Shown here: in pieces, positions 19,151 through 29,362 of the stretch
Position numbering within the stretch: position 1 is the stretch's first letter
Layout of the letters: each line of letters opens with the position of its first letter
Assembly: GCF_001431415.1 (NCBI RefSeq)
Contig: NZ_LDJI01000026.1
Coordinates: 1 to 64,000, forward strand
Direction: 5' to 3'
Origin: Stenotrophomonas humi
Lineage (GTDB): Bacteria > Pseudomonadota > Gammaproteobacteria > Xanthomonadales > Xanthomonadaceae
DNA length: 64,000 nt
Notes under the pieces: model-generated
What the model saw: the letters and a program-made list of their open reading frames with translations, nothing else
Databases searched by the model: none
Told to the model about the DNA's origin: nothing
Program-made: the position numbers and the translations under genes

Positions 19151-20347
19151 ATGCCCACCTCCTCTCACCTGCGCCAGGTTGCCGTCCTTGGCGCCACCGG
19201 CTCCATCGGCACCTCCACGCTGGACGTCATCGCCCGTCATCCCGGGCAGATGCGTGCCAGCGTATTGGCCGCCGGCAACAACGTCGATGCGCTGATCGCG
19301 CTGTGTCGTACGCATCGCCCCGACCACGCCGTCATCGCCGACCCCACCCTGTTCGCACGTCTGCGCGAGGGGCTGGCGGAGGCCGGGTTGAGCATCCAGG
19401 CCCATGCCGGCCATGACGCCATCGATGCGCTGGCTGCCAGTGACCATTGCGACACGGTGGTGGCTGCCATCGTCGGTGCCGCCGGGCTGTCATCGACGCT
19501 TGCCGCCGCCCGCGCTGGCAAGCGCCTGCTGCTGGCCAACAAGGAAGCATTGGTACTGGCGGGCGAACTGCTGACCCGCCAAGCCGCTGCGGCCGGCGCC
19601 GACATCATTCCGATCGACAGCGAACACAACGCCATTTTCCAGTGCCTGCGCTCGCGCGATGCCAGCCTGGAAGCCGGTGTTCGCCGGATCATCCTCACCG
19701 CTTCCGGTGGCCCGTTCCGTGGGCGCAGCCGCAGCGACCTGGAAGCGGTGACGCCGGCGCAGGCCGTTGCCCACCCGAAGTGGTCGATGGGGCCGAAGAT
19801 CTCGGTGGATTCGGCGACGTTGATGAACAAGGGGCTGGAGGTCATCGAGGCCCACCACCTGTTCAATGTACCGGGTTCGCGCATCGATGTGCTGGTCCAC
19901 CCGCAAAGCCTGGTGCACTCGCTGGTCGAGTTCATCGATGGATCGACCTTGGCCCAAATGGGTTTGCCGGACATGCGCACCACCCTGGCCGTTGGCCTGG
20001 GTTGGCCGCAGCGCATCGAATCGGGGGTTTCCGGCCTGGATCTGCTCAGCCACGGCCGGCTCGACTTCGAAGCCCCGGACCTGGAAGCGTTCCCCTGCCT
20101 GCGCCTGGCCTGGCAGGCGATGGACGCCGGTGGCAGTGCCCCGGCCATCCTCAACGCAGCCAATGAAGTCGCCGTTTCAGCGTTTCTTCAGGGCCGCATA
20201 GGCTTCCTGTCGATCCCGGCACTGGTGGAGCACACCTTGTCCACCCTGCCCCACGTAGCGGCCGATACACTGGACGCCCTGCTGGCGGCCGATGACCAGG
20301 CCCGCCACATCACCCAGACCGCCATCGCCCGCCTGCCGCATGCCTGA
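19151..20347 (+). CDS. dxr: 1-deoxy-D-xylulose 5-phosphate reductoisomerase
   Basis: Converts deoxyxylulose phosphate to methylerythritol phosphate, the committed step of the MEP isoprenoid pathway that feeds uppS. The NADPH-binding [15 protein letters not shown] is at residues 14-28. The metal-site region [12 protein letters not shown], the loop [12 protein letters not shown] and the [31 protein letters not shown] signature are intact. Length of 398 residues is normal. It is in an apparent operon from uppS to rseP. Confidence 0.97.
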   Translation: MPTSSHLRQVAVLGATGSIGTSTLDVIARHPGQMRASVLAAGNNVDALIALCRTHRPDHAVIADPTLFARLREGLAEAGLSIQAHAGHDAIDALAASDHCDTVVAAIVGAAGLSSTLAAARAGKRLLLANKEALVLAGELLTRQAAAAGADIIPIDSEHNAIFQCLRSRDASLEAGVRRIILTASGGPFRGRSRSDLEAVTPAQAVAHPKWSMGPKISVDSATLMNKGLEVIEAHHLFNVPGSRIDVLVHPQSLVHSLVEFIDGSTLAQMGLPDMRTTLAVGLGWPQRIESGVSGLDLLSHGRLDFEAPDLEAFPCLRLAWQAMDAGGSAPAILNAANEVAVSAFLQGRIGFLSIPALVEHTLSTLPHVAADTLDALLAADDQARHITQTAIARLPHA

Positions 20348-20373
20348 AATCGTCTTTCAATCGACTCCCGCCC

Positions 20374-21729
20374 ATGGCTGACTTCCTGGGTTCCGTGTGG
20401 TGGATGATCGTCAGCCTTGGCGTGCTGGTGACATTCCATGAATTCGGCCATTACTGGGTCGCCCGCCGTTGCGGGGTGAAGGTACTGCGCTTCTCGGTGG
20501 GCTTCGGAAAGCCACTGTGGAGCCGCCGCGACCGCCATGGCACCGAATTCGCCATCGCAGCCATCCCACTGGGTGGCTATGTGAAGATGCTCGACGAACG
20601 CGAAGCCGAAGTACCGATCGGTGAGCGCGCGCGCGCCTTCAACAACAAGACCGTTTGGCAGCGCATCGCCATCGTCGCGGCCGGCCCCATCGCCAACCTG
20701 GTGCTGTGCATCGCGCTGCTGTGGGCAATGTTTGTCATCGGCCGGCAGGACTACTCGCCCAGCGTCGGCCGTGCCAGCGGCATGGCCGCAAGCGCCGGCT
20801 TTGCTGCCGGCGACCGTTTGCTGGCCGTTGACGGCCGCAGCGTGGACACCTGGGCCGAAGCGAGCATGGCCCTGACCACCGCCGCCATGGACCGCCAGGA
20901 TGCCCACGTACTGGTCCGCGACGTGCTGGACAACGAGCGCACCCGGGTGCTGCCGCTGTCACAGCTGCCAGCGGGCTTCGATGAACGCCAGGTCCCGGTG
21001 CAGGCGGGCTTCATGTGGCAGTTCTGGCTGCAGCCGGCCGTGATCGAAAAGGTCTCCAAGGATTCCCCGGCCGGCCACCTGCTTCAGCCCGGCGACCTGG
21101 TCCTGGCCATCGATGGCCAACGCGTGGACAGCGCGGACCGGGTTTACCCGCTGATCCAGGCACTCGGCCAGCGCGGTGGCCCGGGCATGCTGGAGGTTGA
21201 GCGCGCTGGCGAGCGACTGGCGCTGGAGGTCACTCCGCAGCCGGCCAAAGGCCCTGATGGCAAGCCGCGTTGGCTGATCGGCGTGGAATTCCCCACCGGA
21301 CAGGCTGCCGCCTATGACGCCCGCCAGCAGTACGGCGTGCTGGCCGCACTGCCTGCCGCGGTGCGCGAAACCGGCAAACTGGCCTCAGATTCGCTGGGGA
21401 TGATGCGCCGGATGCTCACCGGCCACGCCTCGCTGAAGAACGTTTCCGGGCCGATAACCATCGCCCGCGTGGCCAACGCCTCAGCTGAACGCGGGGTGGA
21501 TTGGTTCCTGTATTTCCTGGCTCTGCTGTCGCTGAGCCTGTGCATCATCAACCTGCTGCCCATTCCTGTCTTGGACGGCGGGCACCTGCTGTATTACCTT
21601 ATCGAGTTGGTCAAGGGCAGCCCGCTCAGCGAGCGTGCCATGGCGACGGGTCAATTCATCGGCCTGGCGCTGTTGGCCGGGCTGATGGGATTGGCGTTCT
21701 ACAACGACATCCTTGGCTTGGTCCTGTGA
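20374..21729 (+). CDS. rseP: RseP site-2 intramembrane protease
   Basis: Zinc metalloprotease in the inner membrane that cleaves the anti-sigma factor RseA and remnant signal peptides. The HEFGH motif is at residues 22-26 in the first membrane helix, two PDZ domains fill the centre, and the second catalytic block NLLPIPVLDGGHLLYYLIE is near residue 400. Length of 451 is standard. The stop overlaps an ATG of the extended bamA frame, and the two genes are adjacent as in most gammaproteobacteria, linking envelope-stress signalling to outer-membrane assembly. Confidence 0.97.
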   Translation: MADFLGSVWWMIVSLGVLVTFHEFGHYWVARRCGVKVLRFSVGFGKPLWSRRDRHGTEFAIAAIPLGGYVKMLDEREAEVPIGERARAFNNKTVWQRIAIVAAGPIANLVLCIALLWAMFVIGRQDYSPSVGRASGMAASAGFAAGDRLLAVDGRSVDTWAEASMALTTAAMDRQDAHVLVRDVLDNERTRVLPLSQLPAGFDERQVPVQAGFMWQFWLQPAVIEKVSKDSPAGHLLQPGDLVLAIDGQRVDSADRVYPLIQALGQRGGPGMLEVERAGERLALEVTPQPAKGPDGKPRWLIGVEFPTGQAAAYDARQQYGVLAALPAAVRETGKLASDSLGMMRRMLTGHASLKNVSGPITIARVANASAERGVDWFLYFLALLSLSLCIINLLPIPVLDGGHLLYYLIELVKGSPLSERAMATGQFIGLALLAGLMGLAFYNDILGLVL

Positions 21730-21803
21730 TGAACTTTTTTCTGCTGTCGTCGTCTTACGCCGGCACCCACGCAACAATGAAATCGACTCCAACCGGACGT
21801 GAC

Positions 21804-24269
21804 ATGACGCGACTTCCCAATCGCCGCCTGCTGGCCCTCGCCCTTGCTGCCGGTCTGGCCCTGCCTGCGTTCGCGCAGGCGGCCGAGCCCTTTACCGCCA
21901 GCGATATCCGCGTGGACGGCCTGCAGCGCATTTCCTCCGGCACCGTGTTCACCTACCTGCCGGTGGAACGCGGCGATACGGTCGACGATGCCAAGGTCGG
22001 CGACACCATTCGTGCGCTGTACAAGACCGGCTTCTTTGAAGACGTGCAGCTGGATCGCCAGGGCGACATCCTCGTGGTCACGGTCAAGGAGCGCCCGGCG
22101 ATCAACAAGTTGACCGTCACCGGCAACAAGGACATCAAGAGCGAGCAGCTGCTCAAGGGCCTGAGCGACATCGGCCTGAGCGAAGGTGGCACGTTCGATC
22201 GCCTGAGCCTGGACCGCGTGACCCAGGAACTGCGCCGCCAGTACAACGACCGTGGCAAGTACAACGTGGAGATCACCCCGACGGTGAGCCCGCTGGACCG
22301 CAACCGCGTGGACGTGGCCATTGCCGTGAAGGAAGGCAAGGCCGCCAAGATCCGTCACGTCAACCTGGTGGGTACCGAAAAATTCCCGGCCGAGGACATC
22401 CTGGAGCTGTGGGAATCAAAGGAACACAACTGGGCCTCGTGGTATCGCCGCGACGACCAGTACTCCAAGGAAAAGCTGTCCGGCGACCTCGAGAAACTCA
22501 ACTCCTGGTACCTGGATCGCGGCTACGTCGATTTCAGCATCGATTCCACCCAGGTCTCGATCAGCCCCGACAAGCGCGACATGTTCATCACCGCCGGCGT
22601 GACCGAGGGTGAGCAGTTCAAGATTTCCGAAATCAAGGTCACCGGCGACACCATCCTGCCGCAGGAAGATGTCGAGAAGATGGTCATCCAGAAATCGGGC
22701 GACACGTTCTCGCGTGCCCTGCTGGAATTCAGCGCCGACGGCATCACCAACAGCCTCTCCAACGTCGGTTACGCGTTCGCCAAGGTGAATCCGATCCCGA
22801 CCAGCAACCGTGCCGAACGTACGGTCGCGGTGAACATGCAGGTTGTACCGGGCCCACGCGTGTCGGTTCGCCGCATCGTGTTCCAGGGCAACTCGCGTAC
22901 CGCCGACGAGGTGTTGCGCCGTGAAATGCGCCAGTTCGAGAACAGCTGGTACTCGCAGGCCGCAATCGACCGTTCCAAGATCCGCCTGCAGCGCCTGGGC
23001 TACTTCGAATCGGTTGACGTGGAGACCACGCCTGTCACCGGCAGCAACGACCAGGTGGACGTGGTCTACAACGTCAAGGAAACCACCTCCGGCAGCTTCG
23101 TGTTCGGCCTGGGTTACTCGCAGTCCTACGGCATGACCACCTCGGTGCAGCTGTCGCAGAACAACTTCCTGGGCGGCGGCAACCGCGTTTCGGTGGAAGC
23201 TTCGCGCAGCAGCTACCTGCAGCGTTATGCCTTCTCCTACACCAACCCCTACTTCACCGATGACGGCGTCTCACTGGGCTACAACCTGTCCCTGCGCGAA
23301 CTGGATTACTCCGACTTCAACACCGCGCAGTACAACAGCACCAATGCCGCCGCGCAGATGGTGTTCGGCATCCCGATCACCGAGAACGATGCGTTCTCGC
23401 TGATGCTCGGCATCGACAGCAACCAGATCAAGGCCTACCCCGGCTACACACCGAAATCGATCATCGATTACATCGATGCGATCGGCCAGAACACGTTCCA
23501 CTCCTGGCGTACCGAGCTGGGTTGGGCACGCGATACCCGTAACGATTACTTCATGCCGACCCGTGGTACCTACCAGCGCCTGGGCCTGGAAGCCACGCTG
23601 CCGGGTTCGACCGTGGAGTACTACAAGCTCAGCTACCAGTTCTCCAAGTACTGGCCGATCATTCCGTCGCTGGTCATCAACACCCGACTGGAACTGGGCT
23701 ACGGCGATTCGTACGGCAACGACAAGGTCCGTGATATCTGCTGGAACAATATCCCGGAAGTACCTGGTACGCCTGCTACGGACACCACGCCTGCCATCCC
23801 CGGTAAGCTCGGTACCACTGAGGTCGTGGACTGCGCCACCAATCCCACGGCCAACCACCGCCAGGTGAAGGCCTCCGGCTTGCCGTTCTTCGAGAACTTC
23901 TACGCCGGCGGCACCAACTCGGTACGCGGTTTCGAGGACAACACCTTGGGCCCGCGCTCGGAAATCATGGGTGGCTACTACAACGGCCAGCCGCTGGGTG
24001 GTTCGCTGAAGACGGTCGGCTCGATCGAAGCCTACTTCCCGAGGCTGTTCGACAGCCCGTCGGCGCGCGTCTCGGCGTTCATCGATTTCGGCAACGTCTA
24101 CAACGGCATCGACAACTTCAAGGCCAACGAACTGCGCGCCTCGGCCGGTGTTGCCCTGCTGTGGCGTGCACCGGTGGGCCCGATCTCGATCAGCTACGCG
24201 ATTCCGCTGAAGAAGGAAGACGGCGACGAGATCGAACGCCTGCAGTTCACCTTCGGCGGCCAGTTCTGA
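21804..24269 (+). CDS. bamA: outer-membrane protein assembly factor BamA
   Basis: Core of the BAM complex that folds beta-barrel proteins into the outer membrane. A signal peptide (RRLLALALAAGLALPAFAQA) is followed by five POTRA domains (for example FTASDIRVDGLQRIS, KIRHVNLVGTEKFPAEDI, QFKISEIKVTGDTIL, VSVRRIVFQGNSRTADEVLRREMRQ). A C-terminal 16-strand barrel follows and ends in Phe (LQFTFGGQF), the usual barrel signal. One extracellular loop (about residues 650-690) is Pro/Thr-rich. The ATG at 21804 gives 821 residues and a signal peptide that begins normally; ATGs at 21777 and 21729 are alternatives. It is not followed by skp. Confidence 0.96.
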   Translation: MTRLPNRRLLALALAAGLALPAFAQAAEPFTASDIRVDGLQRISSGTVFTYLPVERGDTVDDAKVGDTIRALYKTGFFEDVQLDRQGDILVVTVKERPAINKLTVTGNKDIKSEQLLKGLSDIGLSEGGTFDRLSLDRVTQELRRQYNDRGKYNVEITPTVSPLDRNRVDVAIAVKEGKAAKIRHVNLVGTEKFPAEDILELWESKEHNWASWYRRDDQYSKEKLSGDLEKLNSWYLDRGYVDFSIDSTQVSISPDKRDMFITAGVTEGEQFKISEIKVTGDTILPQEDVEKMVIQKSGDTFSRALLEFSADGITNSLSNVGYAFAKVNPIPTSNRAERTVAVNMQVVPGPRVSVRRIVFQGNSRTADEVLRREMRQFENSWYSQAAIDRSKIRLQRLGYFESVDVETTPVTGSNDQVDVVYNVKETTSGSFVFGLGYSQSYGMTTSVQLSQNNFLGGGNRVSVEASRSSYLQRYAFSYTNPYFTDDGVSLGYNLSLRELDYSDFNTAQYNSTNAAAQMVFGIPITENDAFSLMLGIDSNQIKAYPGYTPKSIIDYIDAIGQNTFHSWRTELGWARDTRNDYFMPTRGTYQRLGLEATLPGSTVEYYKLSYQFSKYWPIIPSLVINTRLELGYGDSYGNDKVRDICWNNIPEVPGTPATDTTPAIPGKLGTTEVVDCATNPTANHRQVKASGLPFFENFYAGGTNSVRGFEDNTLGPRSEIMGGYYNGQPLGGSLKTVGSIEAYFPRLFDSPSARVSAFIDFGNVYNGIDNFKANELRASAGVALLWRAPVGPISISYAIPLKKEDGDEIERLQFTFGGQF

Positions 24270-24305
24270 CGAATTGACCCACCCTGCCGGGGCCCCGCCC
24301 CCGGC

Positions 24306-24339
24306 GACCCGATGTTCCGTCGTGACGGAACATCGGGTC
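24306..24339. repeat. 16-base perfect inverted repeat in the bamA-lpxD gap
   Basis: Arms GACCCGATGTTCCGTC and GACGGAACATCGGGTC are exact complements around two bases (GT). The 346-base gap between bamA and lpxD holds this element and no gene I can support, although skp is expected here in many relatives. There is no T-run after it. It could be a bamA 3' hairpin or a repressor site for lpxD. Confidence 0.7.
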
Positions 24340-24615
24340 AGCTTGTGACGTTCTGCTGCCCCGTGCCCGCCGATGCGCCCTTTACCCTGTCAACGGGGCC
24401 GCAAACCGGAGCGCCCGTGGCTTCGCTCCGAAGCCCGCACTCCGCCACTCGCGGAAGTGGCGCTGAAGTGGGAGCCGACAACCACCGGCTGCACCGAAGC
24501 TCGTCATCATTCCGCCATTACGGCCCTTGGTCGCCGCCCCTGACAGCTGCCCCGGATCGCACCTGATGAGGCCCCTCCGCATGACCATGACCTGCTCACA
24601 CGCTAAACTCGCCGC

Positions 24616-25638
24616 GTGAATACTCCTACCCATACCGCACAGGAACTTGCCGACCGCTTCGGCCTGCAGGTACACGGCGACCCGTCTGTGGTCATCCATG
24701 GCGTGGCCACCTTGGCCCATGCCGGCCCCGGCCAGCTGACGTTCCTCGCCAATCCGCGCTATCGCGCGCAGTTGGCCGACAGCCAGGCATCCATCGTGGT
24801 GCTGCGTGCCGACGATGCCGAATCCGCACCGGGCACGGCGTTGGTCGCCAAGGATCCGTACACCGCCTTCGCCAGGATCGGCGCACTGTTTGAAACCATG
24901 CCGGTACGCGAGCCCGGCATCCACCCCAGCGCGGTCATCGACCCCAGTGCACAGGTGGCGGCAACGGCCCACATCGGCGCATTCGTCAGCATCGGGGCGC
25001 GCAGCGTGATCGGTGAAAGCTGCATCATCGGTCCCGGCAGCGTCATCGGTGATGACTGCACGCTGGATTCGGCCTGCGAACTGCTGGCACGCGTCACCCT
25101 GGTTGCCCGCGTGAAGCTGGGCAAGCGCGTACGCATCCACCCGGGCGCGGTACTCGGCGGTGAAGGCTTTGGGCTGGCAATGGACGGCGGGCGCTGGATC
25201 AAGGTGCCGCAGCTGGGCGGCGTGCGCATTGGTGACGATTGCGAGATCGGCTGCAACAGCTGCGTGGATCGCGGCGCGCTGGAAGACACCGTGCTCGACG
25301 AAGACGTGCGCGTGGACAACCTGGTGCAGATCGCCCACAACGTGCAGATCGGCGCGCACAGCGCCATTGCCGGCTCCACCGGCATCGCCGGCAGCGCCAA
25401 GATTGGCCGTTACTGCCTGCTGGGCGGCGCGGTTGGCGTGGTCGGCCACCTGGAAATCTGCGACCACGTCGTCATCACCGGCAAATCGGTGGTGCGCAAT
25501 TCGATTACCGAGCCTGGCGAATACTCGTCGGGCACCCCACTGACCGACAACCGCACGTGGCGCAAAAACGCCGCGCGTTTCAAGCAGCTCGATGCGCTGG
25601 CAAGGCGCATCCTGGCTGTGAGCAAGGAGAAGGAATGA
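24616..25638 (+). CDS. lpxD: UDP-3-O-acyl-glucosamine N-acyltransferase
   Basis: Third enzyme of lipid A synthesis; adds the N-linked hydroxyacyl chain from acyl-ACP. An N-terminal uridine-binding domain (TAQELADRFGLQVHGDPSVVIHGVATLAHAGPGQLTFL) precedes a left-handed beta-helix of hexapeptide repeats. The catalytic-His region NLVQIAHNVQIG and a C-terminal helix are present. The 340-residue length is typical. The start is GTG at 24616. The stop overlaps fabZ (ATGA). Confidence 0.97.
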   Translation: MNTPTHTAQELADRFGLQVHGDPSVVIHGVATLAHAGPGQLTFLANPRYRAQLADSQASIVVLRADDAESAPGTALVAKDPYTAFARIGALFETMPVREPGIHPSAVIDPSAQVAATAHIGAFVSIGARSVIGESCIIGPGSVIGDDCTLDSACELLARVTLVARVKLGKRVRIHPGAVLGGEGFGLAMDGGRWIKVPQLGGVRIGDDCEIGCNSCVDRGALEDTVLDEDVRVDNLVQIAHNVQIGAHSAIAGSTGIAGSAKIGRYCLLGGAVGVVGHLEICDHVVITGKSVVRNSITEPGEYSSGTPLTDNRTWRKNAARFKQLDALARRILAVSKEKE

Positions 25639-26093
25639 ACGCACCACTGCAGATGCCCATCGACGTCAACACCATCCAGACGTTGATCCCGCACCGCTAT
25701 CCATTCCTGCTGGTCGACAAGGTCGTCGAGCTTGATGTGGAAGGCAAGCGCATCATTGCGCACAAGAACGTCACCATCAACGAGCCGTTCTTCCAGGGGC
25801 ACTTCCCGGGCCAGCCGATCATGCCGGGCGTGCTGATCATCGAAGCACTGGCGCAGGCTGGCGGCGTGCTGACCCAGCTGAGCCTGGGCCGTGATGCTCA
25901 GTCCAAGCTGTTCTACCTGGTCAAGGTGGACAACGTGCGCTTCATGAAGCAGGTCGTGCCCGGTGACGTGCTGGAGCTGCATGTGCAGGTCAAGCGCGTG
26001 ATCCGCAACATGGCCGTCTACTACGGCGAAGCCAAGGTGGATGGTGAAGTGGTCGCACACGCCGAAGTGCTGTGCGCCGGCACCCGCGAATAA
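25635..26093 (+). CDS. fabZ: 3-hydroxyacyl-[ACP] dehydratase
   Basis: Hot-dog fold dehydratase of fatty-acid elongation that competes with lipid A synthesis for hydroxyacyl-ACP. The catalytic His and Glu are in [26 protein letters not shown]. The N-terminal [17 protein letters not shown] is diagnostic. Length 152 residues. The start is fixed by AAGGAGAAGGA just upstream and by the four-base overlap with lpxD. Confidence 0.97.
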   Translation: MNAPLQMPIDVNTIQTLIPHRYPFLLVDKVVELDVEGKRIIAHKNVTINEPFFQGHFPGQPIMPGVLIIEALAQAGGVLTQLSLGRDAQSKLFYLVKVDNVRFMKQVVPGDVLELHVQVKRVIRNMAVYYGEAKVDGEVVAHAEVLCAGTRE

Positions 26094-26111
26094 TCAGGCC
26101 GGAGCAATACG

Positions 26112-26903
26112 ATGAGCGATAGCGCCCCTCTGATTCACCCGACCGCCGTCATCGATCCTTCGGCCAAGCTGGGCGAAGGCGTGCGCGTGGGCGCGTTCAC
26201 CCTGATCGGCGCTGACGTCGAGATTGGTGACGGCACCGAAGTAGGCCCGCATTGCAGCATCCACGGCCCGACCCGCATCGGCCGCGACAACCGCTTCATC
26301 GGCCACGTCGCGGTCGGTGGCGAGCCACAGGACAAGAAGTTTGCCGGTGAACGCACCGAACTGGTGATTGGCGACCGCAATGTGTTCCGCGAGTTTGTCA
26401 CCCTCAGCCGTGGCACCGCCGGCGGCGGTGGCGTGACCACCATCGGCAACGACAACTGGATGCTGGCTTACACCCATATCGCGCACGACTGCCATGTCGC
26501 CGACCACTGCGTGTTCTCCAACAACACCACGCTGGCAGGCCATGTCAGCGTGGGCAACTGGGTGATCATCAGCGGCTTCGCCGGGGCCCACCAGTTCTGC
26601 CGCATCGGTGACCACGCCTTCCTCGGCATGGGTGCACTGGTCACCGGTGACATCCCGCCGTTCACCATGGTCGGCATTGATGGTCACGGTCGTCCGCGTG
26701 GCATCAACAGTGAAGGCCTCAAGCGTCGTGGTTTCGATGCCGAACGCATCAGCGCGATCAAGCGTGCTTACCGCACCGTCTTCGTGGCGGGCTTGCCGCT
26801 GGCCGAGGCCAAGCAACAACTGGCCGAACAGGCGCAGGACAGCGCCGATGTGAAGCAGCTGCTGGACTTCATCGAAAGCGGCGAGCGCCCGTTGCAGCGA
26901 TGA
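26112..26903 (+). CDS. lpxA: UDP-N-acetylglucosamine O-acyltransferase
   Basis: First enzyme of lipid A synthesis. Left-handed beta-helix of hexad repeats through about residue 190, with the catalytic-His segment [26 protein letters not shown]. The C-terminal helical part is [26 protein letters not shown]. Length 263 matches the family. The stop overlaps the lpxB ATG (ATGA). Confidence 0.97.
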   Translation: MSDSAPLIHPTAVIDPSAKLGEGVRVGAFTLIGADVEIGDGTEVGPHCSIHGPTRIGRDNRFIGHVAVGGEPQDKKFAGERTELVIGDRNVFREFVTLSRGTAGGGGVTTIGNDNWMLAYTHIAHDCHVADHCVFSNNTTLAGHVSVGNWVIISGFAGAHQFCRIGDHAFLGMGALVTGDIPPFTMVGIDGHGRPRGINSEGLKRRGFDAERISAIKRAYRTVFVAGLPLAEAKQQLAEQAQDSADVKQLLDFIESGERPLQR

Positions 26904-28174
26904 GTATCGGCAGCAGCCAGGGGAACAAGGAACAGGGAACAGGGAATGCACCAACGCTGGCGCAACCCGCTTCCGTTCCCGCCTCCCCGCTCGCCGTTTC
27001 CCACCGCAAGGTGCGGATCGCGCTGGTGGCGGGCGAAGCCTCCGGTGATGGACTTGGCGCAGGTTTGATCCGCGCCCTGCGCGTTCGTTATCCGGATGCC
27101 GAATTCGCCGGCATCGGTGGCGACGCGATGCGCAACGCCGGCTGCGAAACCTGGTTTGATGCCAGCGAACTGGCCCTCATGGGGCTGGCTGAAATCCTGC
27201 GTCACCTGCCGCGCCTGCTGAAACTTCGCAAGGAATTCCGCCAGCGTGTACTCGACTGGCAGCCGGATGTGTTCATCGGCATCGACGCACCGGATTTCAA
27301 TCTGGGCGTGGAGAAGTGGCTCAAGCAGCGCGGCCTGCGCACCGTGCATTACGTCAGCCCCTCGGTCTGGGCATGGCGCGAGAAGCGCGCCGAGAAGATC
27401 GGGGCCAGCGCAGACCTGGTGCTGTGCCTGTTCCCGATGGAACCGCCGATCTACGCCAGACACGGTATCGACGCACGTTTCGTCGGCCACCCGATGGCCG
27501 ATGAAATTCCGCTGGAAAGCGACCGCCAACGGGCGCGCGCCGCGCTGAACATTCCCGGCAACGTACCGGTACTCGCCGCACTACCCGGCAGCCGACTGGG
27601 CGAGGTCAGCCGGCTCGGTCCGCCGTTCTTCGCTGCGGCCTGGCAGCTGTGCGAGGACAAGCGCGATCTGCATGTCGTGGTGCCGGCCGCCAATGCCAAA
27701 TGCAAGGCGATGATCGTCGAGCAGATCCGCACCGCCGCGCTGCCCAGCGCGCGCGTGCATCTGCTCGATGGCCAAGCCCGCGACGCGATGATCGCCGCCG
27801 ACGTTGTGATGCTGGCTTCGGGCACCGCCACGCTGGAAACCATGCTGGTCAAACGCCCGATGGTGGTTGGCTACCGCGTGGCCGAACTCACTTACCGCAT
27901 CGTCAGCACGCTGGGCCTGATCAAGGTCAACCGCTACGCGCTGCCCAACGTGCTGGCCGGCAAGGATCTGGCACCGGAACTGATGCAGCACGACTGCACG
28001 CCGGAGAACCTGGCCGCTGCGGTATCGCAATGGTTTGAGCATCCCGAGCGCGTAGCCTCCCTTCAGGACGATTACGTGCGGCTGCATCATCAACTTCGCC
28101 AGGATGCCTCTGCACGCGCCGCCGAAGCAGTGGCACAGCTGCTCGACACACCGGTCAAACAAGGCCAGCAGTGA
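26900..28174 (+). CDS. lpxB: lipid-A-disaccharide synthase, with N-terminal extension
   Basis: Condenses UDP-diacylglucosamine with lipid X. Family GT19 signatures are [55 protein letters not shown] and [18 protein letters not shown] [21 protein letters not shown]. The 424 residues exceed the usual 380-390 because of about 37 extra low-complexity residues at the N-terminus. These are encoded by a GGGAACA-type repeat. The ATG that overlaps lpxA gives the long form; an in-frame GTG at 27011 ([11 protein letters not shown]) would give a normal-length protein but has no good ribosome-binding site. Confidence 0.95.
   Translation: MSIGSSQGNKEQGTGNAPTLAQPASVPASPLAVSHRKVRIALVAGEASGDGLGAGLIRALRVRYPDAEFAGIGGDAMRNAGCETWFDASELALMGLAEILRHLPRLLKLRKEFRQRVLDWQPDVFIGIDAPDFNLGVEKWLKQRGLRTVHYVSPSVWAWREKRAEKIGASADLVLCLFPMEPPIYARHGIDARFVGHPMADEIPLESDRQRARAALNIPGNVPVLAALPGSRLGEVSRLGPPFFAAAWQLCEDKRDLHVVVPAANAKCKAMIVEQIRTAALPSARVHLLDGQARDAMIAADVVMLASGTATLETMLVKRPMVVGYRVAELTYRIVSTLGLIKVNRYALPNVLAGKDLAPELMQHDCTPENLAAAVSQWFEHPERVASLQDDYVRLHHQLRQDASARAAEAVAQLLDTPVKQGQQ
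26921..26989 (+). repeat. GGGAACA-type repeat within the 5' end of lpxB
   Basis: Three copies of the unit (G)GGAACA(G) followed by GGGAATG run from 26921 to 26947. The complementary TTCCGTTCCC and GCCTCCCCG motifs sit at 26971-26989. Such GGGAA-rich runs opposite GTTCCC are frequent intergenic repeats in xanthomonads. Here the run is in the lpxB reading frame and encodes the low-complexity extension. Confidence 0.55.
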
Positions 28175-28830
28175 CCGTTCGACGCTCTCCCGCCAAGGCA
28201 GCGGACCTTTCGCTGTCGTTGTTCGACGATGCCGTTCTGACCGAACGGCAGGGCCCGCGTCTGATCGCCGGCGTCGACGAAGCCGGTCGTGGTCCGCTCG
28301 CCGGGCCGGTGGCAGTTGCCGCCGTGGTGTTCTGCCCGGATCGTCCCCGCCTCAATGGCCTGGATGATTCCAAAGCGCTCACCGCGGGCAAGCGCGAGCT
28401 GCTGTACGACCGCATCATCGAACGTGCGCTGGCTTACAGCATCGTCATGGTCGACGTCGCCGAGATCGACGACATCAACATCTTCCAGGCAACGATGCAG
28501 GGCATGCGCCGTGCCGTGGAAGGCGTGGCCCATGTCGCCCAGTTCGCGCGCATCGACGGCAACAAGATTCCCAAAGGCCTGCCCTGCCCGGCTGAAGCGC
28601 TGGTCGGTGGCGATGCACTTGACCGCGCGATCATGGCCGCCTCGATCCTGGCCAAGGTCACTCGTGACCGCTACATGCTGGAATTGCACGAGCAGCATCC
28701 CGAGTACGGTTTCGACCAGCACAAGGGCTATGGCACGCCGTTCCATCTGGCAGCGCTGCGGGCGCATGGCCCCTGCCCGCAGCATCGCCGAAGCTTCGCC
28801 CCGGTCCGTGCCAGCCTGGGCACGGACTGA
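28171..28830 (+). CDS. rnhB: ribonuclease HII
   Basis: Cleaves RNA in RNA-DNA hybrids and single ribonucleotides in DNA. The catalytic signature [14 protein letters not shown] is at about residues 34-47, followed by [11 protein letters not shown] and [14 protein letters not shown]. The C-terminal [18 protein letters not shown] is typical. The GTG start overlaps lpxB by four bases. It is the last gene of the lpx run; dnaE follows only after a three-gene island. Confidence 0.96.
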   Translation: MTVRRSPAKAADLSLSLFDDAVLTERQGPRLIAGVDEAGRGPLAGPVAVAAVVFCPDRPRLNGLDDSKALTAGKRELLYDRIIERALAYSIVMVDVAEIDDINIFQATMQGMRRAVEGVAHVAQFARIDGNKIPKGLPCPAEALVGGDALDRAIMAASILAKVTRDRYMLELHEQHPEYGFDQHKGYGTPFHLAALRAHGPCPQHRRSFAPVRASLGTD

Positions 28831-28850
28831 TCGGCGCCTCGCCGCCGCCC

Positions 28851-29309
28851 TCAACGCGGCATGATCTTGATCCCCGGATCGATGTGGCTCGTACCAATAC
28901 GGACGTCATAGCTGATCAGGCTCTCGGCCGTCACCGGCTTGGCGATGATCAGCACCTCCTGTCGCCGTCCCATTCGCTTGGACGCGAAGTCCTTTTGACC
29001 TGTCTCCGGCGTACGCAGTTCCGTGGGTGTACCTGGTGAATCGGCAAAGGCCAGCTCAAACGGCTCCAGCACGCCGTCTGCGGTACGCCACACTACCTGT
29101 GTTCCACTGCGCACCACGCACAGCTCGGGGATGATGATCGGCCCATCAGGGCCAGGCACCACATCGACATGGACCAGTTTGACGATCCGCACGGGCAGCC
29201 GGTCCGTGCATTGCACTGATTCACCCGGTGGCACCGACGCTGACAGTTGCGCGGCACAGGCCGCGCTGCCAACTGAAACAGCAACGTACAACCACATTCT
29301 GCAGTTCAT
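28851..29309 (-). CDS. small secreted protein of unknown function
   Basis: The 152-residue protein starts MNCRMWLYVAVSVGSAAC, a probable signal peptide, with GAGGAG nine bases ahead. The rest is beta-rich: VRIVKLVHVDVVPGPDGPIIIPELCVVRSGTQVVWRT and a C-terminal YDVRIGTSHIDPGIKIMPR. The pattern SGTQVVW plus a final Y-x-V...DP-x-I-x-I resembles a cupredoxin-like beta-sandwich, but no copper ligands are evident. I do not recognise the family. It follows the CadC-like regulator gene by about 50 bases on the same strand and is probably co-transcribed. Confidence 0.65.
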   Translation of the reverse strand: MNCRMWLYVAVSVGSAACAAQLSASVPPGESVQCTDRLPVRIVKLVHVDVVPGPDGPIIIPELCVVRSGTQVVWRTADGVLEPFELAFADSPGTPTELRTPETGQKDFASKRMGRRQEVLIIAKPVTAESLISYDVRIGTSHIDPGIKIMPR

Positions 29310-29362
29310 GACGACAACTCCTCGATGAGGTCCGCCGCCACGGACAGGGAACAACACGGCAT

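Noticed and set aside
24382..25647. Minus-strand open frame (421 codons) over lpxD and the bamA-lpxD gap
   Set aside because: Shadow of lpxD; considered as a skp replacement but has wrong strand, no signal peptide and no Skp-like sequence.
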